NCBI GenBank assembly: GCA_035528375.1
Contig: DATKYS010000058.1
Span: 1-42,503 of the forward strand
Length of the DNA: 42,503 bases
Reading direction: 5' to 3'
Source: a bacterium
GTDB taxonomy: Bacteria; RBG-13-66-14
Part shown: one piece after another, positions 1 through 8,821 of the stretch
How positions within the stretch are numbered: the first letter of the stretch is position 1
Layout: every line of letters begins with the position of its first letter
Notes under the pieces: model-generated
What the model saw: only the letters and a program-made list of their open reading frames with translations
Database searches by the model: none
What the model was told of the DNA's origin: nothing
Translations under genes and position numbers: made by a program

Positions 1-1
1 C

Positions 2-238
2 GGCGAGACGACGATCAACTTCTCGCTGCCGTCGGACTCGCACGTCCGTCTGGCGGTTTACGACCTGTCGGGCCGTCTGATCACGACGCTGGTTGACGAC
101 ACACTGACGGCCGGCCGTCACACGCTCGGCTGGGACGGCACCGCCTCCCGCGGGACGAGCGTGCAGAGCGGCGTTTACTTCTACAAACTCGATACCGAAA
201 CCGACAGCGCAACCCGGCGACTGGTCCTCGTTCGCTGA
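2..238 (+). CDS. C-terminal fragment of an exported protein with a FlgD-like/T9SS-type sorting domain
   Basis: An open frame enters from the left edge and ends with TGA at 236-238, leaving 78 residues. It reads as the last part of a FlgD-Ig-like or type IX-type C-terminal domain: a segment with LAVYDLSGRLITTLV, then GRHTLGWDGT, then SGVYFYKLDTE, and a final short strand ending LVLVR. In the Bacteroidetes/FCB world such domains sit at the end of secreted or surface proteins and serve as sorting signals or structural caps. The M28-like protein at 3653-5866 ends with a related domain. The function of the missing N-terminal part cannot be told. A terminator-like hairpin follows 18 bases after the stop. 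Confidence 0.75.
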   Translation, partial: GETTINFSLPSDSHVRLAVYDLSGRLITTLVDDTLTAGRHTLGWDGTASRGTSVQSGVYFYKLDTETDSATRRLVLVR

Positions 239-256
239 GGGTAAAGGCGCGACGAC

Positions 257-290
257 GAAAGGGGCCGGCGACGGTCCCTTTCTTCACGGA
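257..290 (+). terminator. Terminator-like hairpin after the first gene
   Basis: GAAAGGG (257-263) pairs with CCCTTTC (276-282). Inside are a G-T wobble pair and CCG/CGG closed by a GCGA tetraloop, giving an 11-bp stem. The sequence after it is pyrimidine-rich (TTC) rather than a clean T run, so efficiency is uncertain. It separates the truncated first gene from the aldehyde dehydrogenase. Confidence 0.55.
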
Positions 291-309
291 GGGGCAAAAA
301 TCGTATAAT
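281..309 (+). promoter_or_regulatory. Candidate promoter of the aldehyde dehydrogenase gene
   Basis: A perfect TATAAT lies at 304-309. The hexamer 17 bases upstream (281-286, TCTTCA) is only a weak match to a sigma-70 -35 box. The start codon at 338 is about 22 bases past the expected transcription start, leaving room for the GGGAGG Shine-Dalgarno sequence. The -35 region overlaps the 3' arm of the hairpin at 257-282. Confidence 0.5.
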
Positions 310-337
310 CGAAGCTGGTCGGTACGAGGGAGGCTTC

Positions 338-1780
338 ATGGAACCCGCAAAAATCTACGTCGCCGGTGAATGGACGCCGGGAAAGGCGGAACCCATCGCC
401 GTCACCAACCCCTACACGGGGGAGGAGCCGGTGCGACCGGTGCGGGTCGCGCTGGTCGGCGCCGCGTCGGCGGACCAGGTGGGGGCGGCCTGCCGGGCGG
501 CTAAGACCGCCTTCGCGGAGTACGGCCGCTGGCCGGCCTACCGGAGGGCCGAGGTGGTGGCCGGTCTCCGCGACGCCGTCCGGGGACGGAAAGAGGAATT
601 GGCCCAAATTCTCGTCGCCCAGTGCGGCAAACCGGTCACCCTGGCGCGGGCCGAGGTGGAGCGCTGCCTCGAGACGCTGACCCTGGCCGCCGAGTGCCCC
701 CGCTGGATGTCCGGTCACGAGGTGCCGCTGGACTCCTCGCCCGTGGGTCGGGGGATGCTCGGGCTGGTCCGTCGGATTCCCCTCGGGCCGATAGCCGCCA
801 TCACCCCGTTCAATTTCCCGCTGAACCTCACCGCGCACAAATTGGGCCCCGCCCTGGCCGTTGGCTGCACGGTGGTGCACAAGCCGGCCTCGGCCACGCC
901 GCTGGACGCCTTCGTGCTGGCGGAGATTCTGGACGGCCTGGGCCTGCCACCCGGAACGTACAACCTGGTCCCGGGCCGGGGCGCCGAGGTGGGGGAGCCG
1001 CTCTGCGCGTCCAAGGAGCTGCGGGCGATAACCTTCACCGGTTCGGGCGACGTCGGGCGCTGGCTCACCACCCGGGCGGGGATGAAGAAGCTGACCGTGG
1101 AGCTCGGCTCCACCGCCGCGGCCATCGTCGCCGCCGACGCCGACCTGGAATTCGCCGTCCCGCGGCTGGTCCGGGGCGCCTTCGGTTTCGCCGGCCAAAG
1201 CTGCATCAGCCTCCAGCGCGCCTTCGTCGAGCGGGGGATTTTCGACGACTTCTGCGACCGCTTCGTCGCGGAGACGGAGACGCTGGGCGTGGGCGACCCG
1301 GCGAGGGAAGACGTGCTGGTGGGGCCGATGATTTCCGCCGCCGAGGCGGACCGGGCCTTTGCGTGGATCGAGGAGGCCAGGGCGGGCGGAGCGATGGTGC
1401 TCACCGGAGGGACGCGCGAGGGGAACGTCATCCGACCTACGGTCCTCGCCGGCGTGCGGCTGGAGATGAAGGTCGTCGAGCGGGAGGTTTTCGCCCCCGT
1501 GGTGAGCCTGGTGCCCTACGACACGCTCGACGAGGCCATCGCCTGGACGAACCGGAACGACTACGGCCTGAACCTGTCCATTTTCACTAAAAACCTGGAC
1601 GCGGCGCTGCGGGCGGCGGAGGAGCTGGAGGCCGGCGCGGTGCTCGTCAACGAGTCGCCCACCTGGCGCGCCGACATCATGCCCTACGGCGGCGTCAAGG
1701 GCTCCGGGATGGGCCGGGAGGGGACACGCTACGTTTTCGAGGAGCTCACCGAGCCCAAGCTCATCGCCTTCCGTAGATAA
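338..1780 (+). CDS. NAD(P)-dependent aldehyde dehydrogenase
   Basis: 480 residues, the normal size for the ALDH superfamily, which oxidises aldehydes to acids with NAD(P)+ in the cytoplasm. Visible family features are the coenzyme-fold segment ITPFNFPLNL with the HKPAS lysine motif, the FTGSGDVG turn, the general-base glutamate E255 in VELGS, and the catalytic cysteine C289 in GQSCISLQ. The C-terminal part (MPYGGVKGSGMGREG) is also typical. The ATG is preceded by GGGAGG at a good distance. The overall pattern is closest to the lactaldehyde/glyceraldehyde-3-phosphate/semialdehyde branch, but the true substrate cannot be read from sequence. It stands alone between a terminator and a repeat cluster, so context gives no pathway. 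Confidence 0.93.
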   Translation: MEPAKIYVAGEWTPGKAEPIAVTNPYTGEEPVRPVRVALVGAASADQVGAACRAAKTAFAEYGRWPAYRRAEVVAGLRDAVRGRKEELAQILVAQCGKPVTLARAEVERCLETLTLAAECPRWMSGHEVPLDSSPVGRGMLGLVRRIPLGPIAAITPFNFPLNLTAHKLGPALAVGCTVVHKPASATPLDAFVLAEILDGLGLPPGTYNLVPGRGAEVGEPLCASKELRAITFTGSGDVGRWLTTRAGMKKLTVELGSTAAAIVAADADLEFAVPRLVRGAFGFAGQSCISLQRAFVERGIFDDFCDRFVAETETLGVGDPAREDVLVGPMISAAEADRAFAWIEEARAGGAMVLTGGTREGNVIRPTVLAGVRLEMKVVEREVFAPVVSLVPYDTLDEAIAWTNRNDYGLNLSIFTKNLDAALRAAEELEAGAVLVNESPTWRADIMPYGGVKGSGMGREGTRYVFEELTEPKLIAFRR

Positions 1781-1784
1781 AAGA

Positions 1785-2180
1785 ACGGCTTCCCTCTCCC
1801 CGTGGGAGAGGGATAAAGGGTGAGGGCTACCTTATATAACACACGGCGGCCCGCAGAGGGGCCGCCCTACACATTTCGTTGGCTGGGTGGGGGTTGAATA
1901 TCGGGCGGGTGTGGACACCCGCCCCTACGTCTAAGCGCCGCGAACCCGATCCGTAGGGGCGACCGGTAGGACGAGTCCTCCACGGTCGCCCACGGGCCGA
2001 CCTAAACGGCGCGCCGTCGGTCGGCCCCTACGTCGGCGCAAAGACGCACGGACCGGGGTGAGGGCTGCCGCATATCCCCTCTCCCTTTTAGGGAGCGGCA
2101 CGCCGACGGGCTAGGGTGAGGGTCGGGGCCTGGAACGTAGAGAACGCGGCGGCCCGCTCCAGGGACCGCCCTACGTTGAA
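1785..2180. repeat. Intergenic cluster of nested inverted repeats (REP/MITE-like)
   Basis: No gene is visible between the ALDH and gatB, which converge here. The stretch is a series of strong dyads. They are: CCCTCTCCC/GGGAGAGGG (1792-1812) followed by GGGTGAGGGCTACCTTA; GGCGGCCC/GGGCCGCC (1845-1866); GGGCGGGTGT/ACACCCGCCC (1903-1924); GGGCGACCG/CGGTCGCCC (1957-1991); and GGGCCGACC/GGTCGGCCC (1994-2027), which encloses the 12-bp palindrome ACGGCGCGCCGT. A decayed copy of the first dyad lies around 2074-2125, and another GCGGCCCGC/GGGACCGCC pair near 2148-2170. The first unit recurs at 9578-9619. These look like short non-autonomous palindromic elements, and they may also serve as two-way transcription stops for the convergent genes. 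Confidence 0.7.
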
Positions 2181-2202
2181 CACGAACCCTGGTGTATCAT
2201 CC

Positions 2203-3642
2203 CTACTCGACCAGCAGCCGCTCCACCAGCTCGTTGACCAGGCCGGGGTCGGCCTTGCCCCGCGTGACCTTCATCACCTGCCCCACGAAGAATTTCGCCA
2301 ACTGCACCTTGCCCGCCCGGTACGCCTCGCGCTCGGCGGGGTGCTCGGCGATGACCCGTCGGACCGCCTCCTCGATGCTGTCCTCGTCGGAAATTTGCCC
2401 CAGGCCGTGCTTTTCCAAGAGCTCCGCCGGCGAGCCCTCGCCCCTGTACGCCCGTCCCAGGACCTCCTTTGCCGCCTTCCCGCTGAGCTTCCCGCCCTCG
2501 ACCAATTCGATGAGCTCGGCGAGTTGGTCGGACGGCAGGGGGCAGTCGCCGAAGCCGCGGCCCTCCTCCTTCGAGAGCGCCGCAAGGTCGCCGTTGACCC
2601 AGTTGGCGGCCGCTTTTACGGGAACGTCGGCCGCGACGACCGCCTCGAAGTAGCGCAACCGGTTCCGCTCCGCCACCAGCACCCAGGCGTCATAACCCGA
2701 GAGACCGGCGGCGTGCAGACGCTCGCGCGCCCGCTGGGGCAGCTCGGGCAGATTCTCCCGTATCTCCTCCACCCACTCCCGCGGAATTTTTAAGGGCGGG
2801 ATGTCCGGCTCGGGGAAGTAGCGATAATCCATCGCCTCCTCCTTCACCCGGCCGGGCAGCGTCGTCCCCTCGCGGTCGTCCCAGTGCCGCGTCTCCTGAA
2901 TCACCTTCCCCCCCGAGGCCAGAATCCCCGTCTGCCGCTCGAACTCGTACTCCAGCGCCGCCTTGACCGCCTTGAACGAGTTCAGGTTCTTCACCTCGAC
3001 CTTGGTCCCCAGCTTCTTCGAACCCGCCGGCGCCACGGAGATGTTGGTGTCCACCCGCAGCGAGCCCTCCTCCATGCTGCACGAGGAGACGTCCAGGTAC
3101 TCCAGGGTGTTCTTCAGCGCCAGGAGGTAGGCGTGGGCGATCTCGGGAGTGGGGATGCAGGGCTCGGTGACGATTTCCATGAGCGGCACCCCGGAGCGGT
3201 TGAAGTCAATCAGGGTGTCGCCCTTGGAATCGTGGACGGCCTTGGCGGTGTCCTCCTCCACGTGCACCCGGCTGATTTTGACGACCGCATCGGCCTCTTC
3301 GCCGTAGCGCTCGGCGGGGAAGCGGAGCTCGCCCGCGCGCCCGACGGGCACCGGGTGCTGGCTTATCTGAAAACCCTTGGGCAGGTCGGGGTAGAAGTAG
3401 TTCTTCCGGTCGAAGTGGGTTTTTTCGGCAATCTCGCAGCCCAGGGCCAGGGCCACGCGGACGGCCTTCTCGAACACGCCGCGGTTGGGGACGGGGAGCG
3501 CGCCGGGCTGGCCGGTGCAGACCGGGCAGACGACCGTGTTGGGCTCGGCGCCGAAGACGACGGCGCAGCCGCAGTACGCCTTGCTCGCGGTGTCCAGCTG
3601 AAGGTGAACCTCGAAGGCGATGGTGGGCCGGTAATCAGTCAC
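2203..3642 (-). CDS. gatB: Aspartyl/glutamyl-tRNA(Asn/Gln) amidotransferase subunit B
   Basis: 479 residues, full length for GatB. This subunit of the GatCAB complex binds misacylated Glu-tRNA(Gln) or Asp-tRNA(Asn), activates the side-chain carboxylate with ATP and amidates it using ammonia from GatA. The N-terminal cradle begins with the diagnostic EVHLQL segment. The zinc-type cysteines are C24/C26 and C39/C42 (YCGC ... CPVC), followed by TGQPGALPVPN. The segments SCSMEEGSLRVDTNIS and EVKNLNSFKAV are also characteristic, and a YqeY-like tail fills roughly 330-478. gatA and gatC are not in this window. It is the last gene of a tight minus-strand run, starting 10 bases after the M28-like gene, and it ends at the repeat cluster. 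Confidence 0.97.
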   Translation of the reverse strand: MTDYRPTIAFEVHLQLDTASKAYCGCAVVFGAEPNTVVCPVCTGQPGALPVPNRGVFEKAVRVALALGCEIAEKTHFDRKNYFYPDLPKGFQISQHPVPVGRAGELRFPAERYGEEADAVVKISRVHVEEDTAKAVHDSKGDTLIDFNRSGVPLMEIVTEPCIPTPEIAHAYLLALKNTLEYLDVSSCSMEEGSLRVDTNISVAPAGSKKLGTKVEVKNLNSFKAVKAALEYEFERQTGILASGGKVIQETRHWDDREGTTLPGRVKEEAMDYRYFPEPDIPPLKIPREWVEEIRENLPELPQRARERLHAAGLSGYDAWVLVAERNRLRYFEAVVAADVPVKAAANWVNGDLAALSKEEGRGFGDCPLPSDQLAELIELVEGGKLSGKAAKEVLGRAYRGEGSPAELLEKHGLGQISDEDSIEEAVRRVIAEHPAEREAYRAGKVQLAKFFVGQVMKVTRGKADPGLVNELVERLLVE

Positions 3643-3652
3643 GCGAGCCTCT

Positions 3653-5866
3653 TTAGGGAATCACCGCCAGCTTGCCCACGGCGTCGCCGCGCGGACCCTG
3701 GGCGTAATAAATGTACACGCCGCCCGCCAGGGGGACGCCGCTGGAATTGGTCGCGTCCCAGGTGTGCCGCCAGGTGGCCAGGCCGTCCTCGACGTAGGGC
3801 CCCTCGTCGGCCGTCCCCTCGTAGACCAGCGAACCCGAAATATCGTACACCCGAATCAGCCCGCCGGCCGGCATCCCGGCGAAGGTGAGCGTCGTGTGCC
3901 CCCGCCCGGGCCGGAAGGGATTGGGGAAAACGTAGGGGTCGCGGGGCTCCAGGGCCACCTCGTCGGCGAAGAGCGCCTCGGCGGCGGCGAAGGCCGTGGC
4001 GAGCCGGGCGGCGTGTAGCATCTGACCCGGGCTCAGGGTGTCGCGGGTGTCGTGGACGGTGCCGATGTTGTAGTTCCGCTCGTCCTCCTCGGGATAGTAC
4101 TCGCCGAGGAGCACCGCCAGAAAGCCGGCGTCCCAGAAGGCGCCGTGGTCGTGCCCGAAATCGAAGCCGTTGGTCGTGCGGTAGAGGGTGAGTCCGGGGA
4201 CGTAGTCGTGCGCGTAGCCGTAGACGGCGTCCGTCAGCTCCTCTCCCGGGACGTTGCCGGTCAGGAGGAGGTCCCGGTTCGCGTCGTTGGCGTAGCCCAC
4301 CGCCTCCAGGTCGAGAATCGCCCGGCATTCGAAGCCGGGGTTTTTCGCTAAAAACCTGCGACCGCCGGACTGGCCCAAATCCCCCCCCGAATAGCGGGTG
4401 GCGGTGAAGAGAAAGCCCAGGTTACGCCCGGTCTCCAGGGCGCCCAGCACCTTCGCGGCGACGAGCGCCGCCGCCGTCCCCGAGCCGTTGGCGTCGGCCC
4501 CCGGCGCGTCGAACCACGGATTTTCCGAGGCGCAGTCGTACGGGGCGATTATCAGCGGGCCGGGCTCCGCCGAAGCGCCGGTCTTGAAGGCGTAGATGTT
4601 CACCGCCGGCGGCAGGCCCAGTTCGGCGATTCCGTTGTACCAACCAATCCCGCCGTCGTCGGTGCGCTCGAAGGCGCCGTAGCCCGCGGCGAACCAGCGT
4701 TCGGGGTCCACGACCGTCAGTGCGGTCCGGTGCCCCCAGTCGGGCTCGTCGGACGGCTCGCGCAGGTATCCCCACACATCGCCCCCGTCGTCGGTCGAGA
4801 GCACACAGCCCCCGTAACCCACCGCCACGGCGTTCGTCACCGACAGCGCCTCGACATCGCCCAGGTACTCGTAATCCGGTCCGTCGAAGCTGTGGACGGT
4901 TTCCCAATTGGCTCCGCCGTCGGTCGTTCTGAAAATCGTCTCGTAGTCGTTCCCCACGGCGAAACCGGTGTCGGCGTCGGCGAAGGACAGGTTGACGACG
5001 AGCGGGCCGACGGCCGACCAGAGCTCCCAGGTCTCCCCGCCGTCCGTGGTCCGGGAGATGCAGCTCCGATACGGCGAGCCGGTCGTCCCGCCGCAGAGCC
5101 AGCCCGTATCCTCGTCGAGGAAGAACATCCCGAAGCAGGTGGCGCCGGCCGGGAAGCCGTGGGCCAGATAATTCCAGCTCGCGCCGCCGTCCGTGCTCTT
5201 CAGGGCCGCCATCCCGTCGGGGGTGTAGCCGGCGACGTAGATCACGCCGGCCGACGGCCGTTCGAGGGCGGTGACGGTCAAGGAGCCCTCGCCGGGAAGC
5301 TCGAAGGCCGTCCAGGTCGCCCCGCCGTTGGCACTCGTGAGAAAGGTCCCCGAGGAACCGGCCGCGGAGACCTTCGACGGGTCGTCGGCGGCGTAGGCCA
5401 CCTCGTAGAGGCTCGATGGATCGGACCCGTCGTCCCGGCGCGTCCAGACGACGCCACCGTCGGAGGATGTGTAGATGAGCCCGGCCTGCCCCACGGCGCA
5501 CAGGTCCTCCCCAGCGGAATCCGCGTCGGAGAAGACCAGCGTGGTGAAGAAGGAATCCTCGGTCACCCCGTAGCCCCAGGCGAGCAGGGAGGCGGTCAGC
5601 GAGGCGCCGGTGTCGAAGCAACCCTCGGTTGGGGTGAAGCGGGTATCCTCGGCGAGGACGAGGTCGAGGGCGTCCTCGACATCCCCGGCGTTTACGAGGT
5701 CCACCAGCGCCGCCACCTCGTCGGAGTAGGGCGCCGGCGAGTAATCCTGGGCGGCGGGGGACGGAGGGCCCGAAATCGGCGGGATGAGCTCGCCGTGGGG
5801 TGAGACGACCGCCTGACCGGCGGCGAGATTGGCAAGAGCGATGGATAAAAGCGTCAGTCCACGCAA
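3653..5866 (-). CDS. Exported BNR/YCF48-like propeller protein with a degenerate M28 peptidase domain and FlgD-like C-terminus
   Basis: 737 residues from a TTG start that opens a short signal peptide (hydrophobic to about residue 18). Residues of about 90-400 hold repeated STDGGATW-type segments (SSDGGVVWTR, STDGGASWNY, TTDGGETWEL), the signature of BNR/YCF48-like propellers. About 410-640 matches M28 aminopeptidases: PYDCASE (D444), a glycine-rich GADANGSG, LDLEAVG, and VHDTRDT (H605). The usual first zinc histidine (HxD) reads P-Y-D, and the EE pair that supplies the general base and a metal ligand is absent (TATRYSGGDLG), so catalysis is doubtful. The last 90 residues (PNPFRPGRG ... LAGGVYIYYAQG) are a FlgD-like sorting domain. 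It lies 11 bases after recJ and 10 before gatB. Likely an envelope binding protein; exact role unknown. Confidence 0.82.
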   Translation of the reverse strand: MRGLTLLSIALANLAAGQAVVSPHGELIPPISGPPSPAAQDYSPAPYSDEVAALVDLVNAGDVEDALDLVLAEDTRFTPTEGCFDTGASLTASLLAWGYGVTEDSFFTTLVFSDADSAGEDLCAVGQAGLIYTSSDGGVVWTRRDDGSDPSSLYEVAYAADDPSKVSAAGSSGTFLTSANGGATWTAFELPGEGSLTVTALERPSAGVIYVAGYTPDGMAALKSTDGGASWNYLAHGFPAGATCFGMFFLDEDTGWLCGGTTGSPYRSCISRTTDGGETWELWSAVGPLVVNLSFADADTGFAVGNDYETIFRTTDGGANWETVHSFDGPDYEYLGDVEALSVTNAVAVGYGGCVLSTDDGGDVWGYLREPSDEPDWGHRTALTVVDPERWFAAGYGAFERTDDGGIGWYNGIAELGLPPAVNIYAFKTGASAEPGPLIIAPYDCASENPWFDAPGADANGSGTAAALVAAKVLGALETGRNLGFLFTATRYSGGDLGQSGGRRFLAKNPGFECRAILDLEAVGYANDANRDLLLTGNVPGEELTDAVYGYAHDYVPGLTLYRTTNGFDFGHDHGAFWDAGFLAVLLGEYYPEEDERNYNIGTVHDTRDTLSPGQMLHAARLATAFAAAEALFADEVALEPRDPYVFPNPFRPGRGHTTLTFAGMPAGGLIRVYDISGSLVYEGTADEGPYVEDGLATWRHTWDATNSSGVPLAGGVYIYYAQGPRGDAVGKLAVIP

Positions 5867-5877
5867 GAAAGGCCGTC

Positions 5878-8295
5878 CTAGCCGACGGTGCTACAGATGT
5901 TCAACAGGAGCTGGAGGAGTTCTTGGCCCTCGAGCTCCATCTGCTGGCGGAAGAAGCGGCGCCCCTCGGTCCCGAAACGCACCAGGCGCTGGTAGGTGAA
6001 GCTCTTGGTGAGGTCCCGCCGGTCCTGCACCGACACCAATTCGTAGCTGCCGTTCCGGCGGGTCAGGAGCCCCAGATCCAAGAATATGCTCAGGGCCAGC
6101 CGGGCCTCTCCCCGGGTCAGCCACCGGCCGCTCAGTTGGACGATGATGTCGTCGTTGAAGGGCCCGTCCTTGGGCAGGTCGCGGTATATCTCCGCCAGAC
6201 GCACTCGGTCCAGCGCCTTGCGGTGCCACTCCTTGAGGTCGTGCCGCTCGTAGAGGAGGACCACGTGCAGGTTCCGGACGATCCGACCCAGCTCCCGCAA
6301 CAGAATCGCGTCGTAGTGATTGTCGAAAGGATCGCAGACACAGGCCCACGCCTCGGGGAGGGCCTTGAATCCGCCGATGGTCAGGGTCTCCCAGAAGAGG
6401 TAGTGCCGGTCGTCGAAGTCGGTGGGGACGGTGGCGGGGAGATACCCGTGCAGGGCGAGGAAGCGCTGGATGGTCCTGCGGCGGTTCGAACCGGCGTAGA
6501 TGACCGTCGGCCCCGCGGCCACCATCTCCAAGAGGTCGTCCGTGACCCCCGAATCGCGACGGTCGTCCACGGACACACAGGAGAGATCGCCCTCCACACG
6601 CTCCTCCAGGTCGAAATCCAGCACCCTGAGCTGGATGTTGGAGCCGGCATGGAAGGTGTTGCGCTCCAGGTGGTAGGCGATGTCGAAGGGACGGGCGCGG
6701 GGCAGGTAACTGGCCAGATCGGCCCGCCCGAAGGCGATGGCCTCCAACGACGCGCCGTCCTGGGTGAGAACGAGCTTGAGGTGGTTCTTCCCCACGACCC
6801 GGGGCTCGTCGGCCAGCATGACCCCACCGGCGTGGAACACCGGCTCGGGGTTGCCGATGCCGTACGGATCGAGCCTCTCAATCTCCCACAGGAGCTGCTC
6901 GTTGATGGCGGTCAGGCGGAGCTCGGCGTCAATCTCGAGGAGCGGGTGGGGAGCGATGGGCTTGCGCCGGGCGATTTCGTTGATCCGTCGCCGGAGCTCC
7001 GGCAGGTTGGGAAACTTTATACGGACACCGGCGGCGTGGAGGTGGCCGCCGTAATCCTCGATGACGTCGGCGCACTCGTCCAGGGCGCCGATGACGTCGA
7101 AATCGCCGTACCCCCGGGCCGAGCCGCGGCCCAGCTCGCCGAAGACCAGCGCCGGGCGGGCGAAACGGTCGGCCAGCCGGGCGGCGACTATCCCCACCAC
7201 ACCCGGGTGCCAGTCGTTGCTCCCCACGACGATGACCGGCACCTCCTCGAAGGCGATGTCGTCCTCGGCCAGGGCCATGGCCTCCCGGGTCGTCTCGGAC
7301 TCGATCAACCGCCGCTGGCGATTGAGCGACTCCACGCGCATCGCCAGCCGGTAGGCCTCGTCGGCGTCCTCGGAGAGCAGGAGCTCCACCCCGACCTCGG
7401 CGGTGGCGATGCGACCGGCGGCGTTGAGACGGGGGGCCAGAACGTAGGAGAGTTGCTTCGCCCCGATCCGCCTCCCCCCCAGTCCGGCCGAGTCTATGAG
7501 CGCGGCCAGCCCCAGGCGGGGGATGCTGTTCATCCGAGCCAGTCCGGCCACCACCAGGGCGCGGTTCTCATCCACCAGGGGCGAGACGTCGGCCACCGTT
7601 CCCAGCGCGACGAGGTCCAGGTAATCCTCGGGATCCGGCCCCCGACCGAGGGTCCTGGACAGGGCGCTGATGACCTTGTAGACGGTCCCCACTCCGGCCA
7701 GGCCGGAGAAGGGGTAACCGGACCCGCCGACGTTGCCGTTGATGATGGCCAGGGCATCGGGCAGCTTCTCGTCGGGGAGGTGGTGGTCGGTGATGATGAG
7801 GTCCAGCCCCAGCTCTCGGGCTTGCCGGGCGGCTTCGTGGGCGGTGACCCCGCAGTCGTTCGTCACGAGGAGACCGTACCCGGCGGCCTTCGTCTCGGCC
7901 ACCACCTTGGGGGAAAGGTCGTACCCCTGGGTCAGCCGGTTGGGGACCATGTGGCCGACGCGGGCGCCGATGCGGCTGAGGAAGTCCACCAGCGCCACCG
8001 TGCCCGTGATGCCGTCCACGTCATAGTCCCCGAAAACGAAGATGCCCTCGCCGTCATCCACCGCCCGGGTGATCCGGTTGACCACCGTCTCCATATGGAG
8101 GAACTTGAACGGGTCGTGGTGGACGGCGCCGTAGAGGAAGGAGAAGGCCTCGGCGGGATTGCTCATGCCGCGGTTGAGGAGCACCTGGGCCGTGACCGAG
8201 TGGATGAGGAGCTCGCGGCAGATGCGGTGCCGACCCCGCCAATCGGGGGGCGACGCCCGCCACTCGAAACGCTTCGCTCCTCCAATGCCCACCAT
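5878..8295 (-). CDS. recJ: Single-stranded-DNA-specific 5'-3' exonuclease RecJ
   Basis: 805 residues. RecJ degrades single-stranded DNA 5' to 3' in recombination and mismatch repair. The DHH-phosphoesterase core is clear: DYDVDG at 90-95 (motif I) and TDHHLPDE with DHH at 170-172, further acidic and glycine motifs, and LAPRLNAAGRI. This is followed by the DHHA1-type segment around GSNDWHPGVVGIVAARL and GYGDFDVIGAL...DYGGHLHAAG, then an OB-like region to about 560. A C-terminal extension (about 570-805) resembles the helicase-like tail of long Firmicutes-type RecJ rather than the shorter proteobacterial enzyme. The start chosen is ATG; the next codon is GTG. It sits 43 bases after the small membrane protein gene and 11 before the M28-like gene. 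Confidence 0.95.
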   Translation of the reverse strand: MVGIGGAKRFEWRASPPDWRGRHRICRELLIHSVTAQVLLNRGMSNPAEAFSFLYGAVHHDPFKFLHMETVVNRITRAVDDGEGIFVFGDYDVDGITGTVALVDFLSRIGARVGHMVPNRLTQGYDLSPKVVAETKAAGYGLLVTNDCGVTAHEAARQARELGLDLIITDHHLPDEKLPDALAIINGNVGGSGYPFSGLAGVGTVYKVISALSRTLGRGPDPEDYLDLVALGTVADVSPLVDENRALVVAGLARMNSIPRLGLAALIDSAGLGGRRIGAKQLSYVLAPRLNAAGRIATAEVGVELLLSEDADEAYRLAMRVESLNRQRRLIESETTREAMALAEDDIAFEEVPVIVVGSNDWHPGVVGIVAARLADRFARPALVFGELGRGSARGYGDFDVIGALDECADVIEDYGGHLHAAGVRIKFPNLPELRRRINEIARRKPIAPHPLLEIDAELRLTAINEQLLWEIERLDPYGIGNPEPVFHAGGVMLADEPRVVGKNHLKLVLTQDGASLEAIAFGRADLASYLPRARPFDIAYHLERNTFHAGSNIQLRVLDFDLEERVEGDLSCVSVDDRRDSGVTDDLLEMVAAGPTVIYAGSNRRRTIQRFLALHGYLPATVPTDFDDRHYLFWETLTIGGFKALPEAWACVCDPFDNHYDAILLRELGRIVRNLHVVLLYERHDLKEWHRKALDRVRLAEIYRDLPKDGPFNDDIIVQLSGRWLTRGEARLALSIFLDLGLLTRRNGSYELVSVQDRRDLTKSFTYQRLVRFGTEGRRFFRQQMELEGQELLQLLLNICSTVG

Positions 8296-8338
8296 GTTCG
8301 GCTCTTTCCGGTCCCGCTCCGCCGGGGAACGGGGGAGA

Positions 8339-8818
8339 TCAACCCAGAACGTCCCGGTGGTCCAACGGGGGACGGTAGGGTTTCACGTACCGCTTGACGA
8401 AGGCCAGCACCTGGTCTCGGTTCGTGCCTTTCGGATTTTCTTCGTCGTTGGCCGGCCCGAACCAGAGGTTCACGCCGCGCCAGGGGTCCAGCCGGCTCGG
8501 CCGATGGCCCGGGGTCAGCATCACCCCGAAGCGGTCGGCGTAGTAGCAGCGGAAGTGGCTCCAGGGCCGCTTGAAGCGGAAAAAGAGCCGGCGCCAGACC
8601 AGGCCCTCGCCGTCGAAGGAGTAGCTCGAGGGCAGGAAAAACCCGTTGAGGACGAAGAAGATGACCGCTCCGCCGACAATCCCCACCGTCGGACCGCCGG
8701 CGTAGTAGATGAGGAAGACGACCACCAGGCTCAGGACCGCGATCCCGGCCAGGGCCCGCCAGGGGTACAGCGCCGGGGGGTACACCCACCAGGACAGCTC
8801 GTTCTCCGCGTCGGACAT
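8339..8818 (-). CDS. Small two-helix membrane protein of unknown function
   Basis: 159 residues, not recognised as a named family. Two hydrophobic segments (about 21-40 and 43-62) form a membrane hairpin. They are followed by a cytoplasmic or periplasmic stretch rich in aromatic and basic residues (SYSFDGEGLVWRRLFF, then RFKRPWSHFRCYYADRFG) that could fold like a bacterial PH-like (bPH) domain, a pattern often seen after such hairpins. This is inference from layout only. AAGGAT lies at a good distance before the ATG. The gene begins 3 bases after rph ends, so the two are almost certainly co-transcribed and perhaps translationally coupled. Confidence 0.75.
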   Translation of the reverse strand: MSDAENELSWWVYPPALYPWRALAGIAVLSLVVVFLIYYAGGPTVGIVGGAVIFFVLNGFFLPSSYSFDGEGLVWRRLFFRFKRPWSHFRCYYADRFGVMLTPGHRPSRLDPWRGVNLWFGPANDEENPKGTNRDQVLAFVKRYVKPYRPPLDHRDVLG

Positions 8819-8821
8819 CGG

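Noticed and set aside
8262-8282. Possible reverse-strand copy of the dispersed GAAGCG repeat near the recJ start
   Set aside because: Only a short GCGAAGCG match without the full core or distal dyad; fits ordinary coding sequence (GGAKRFEW).
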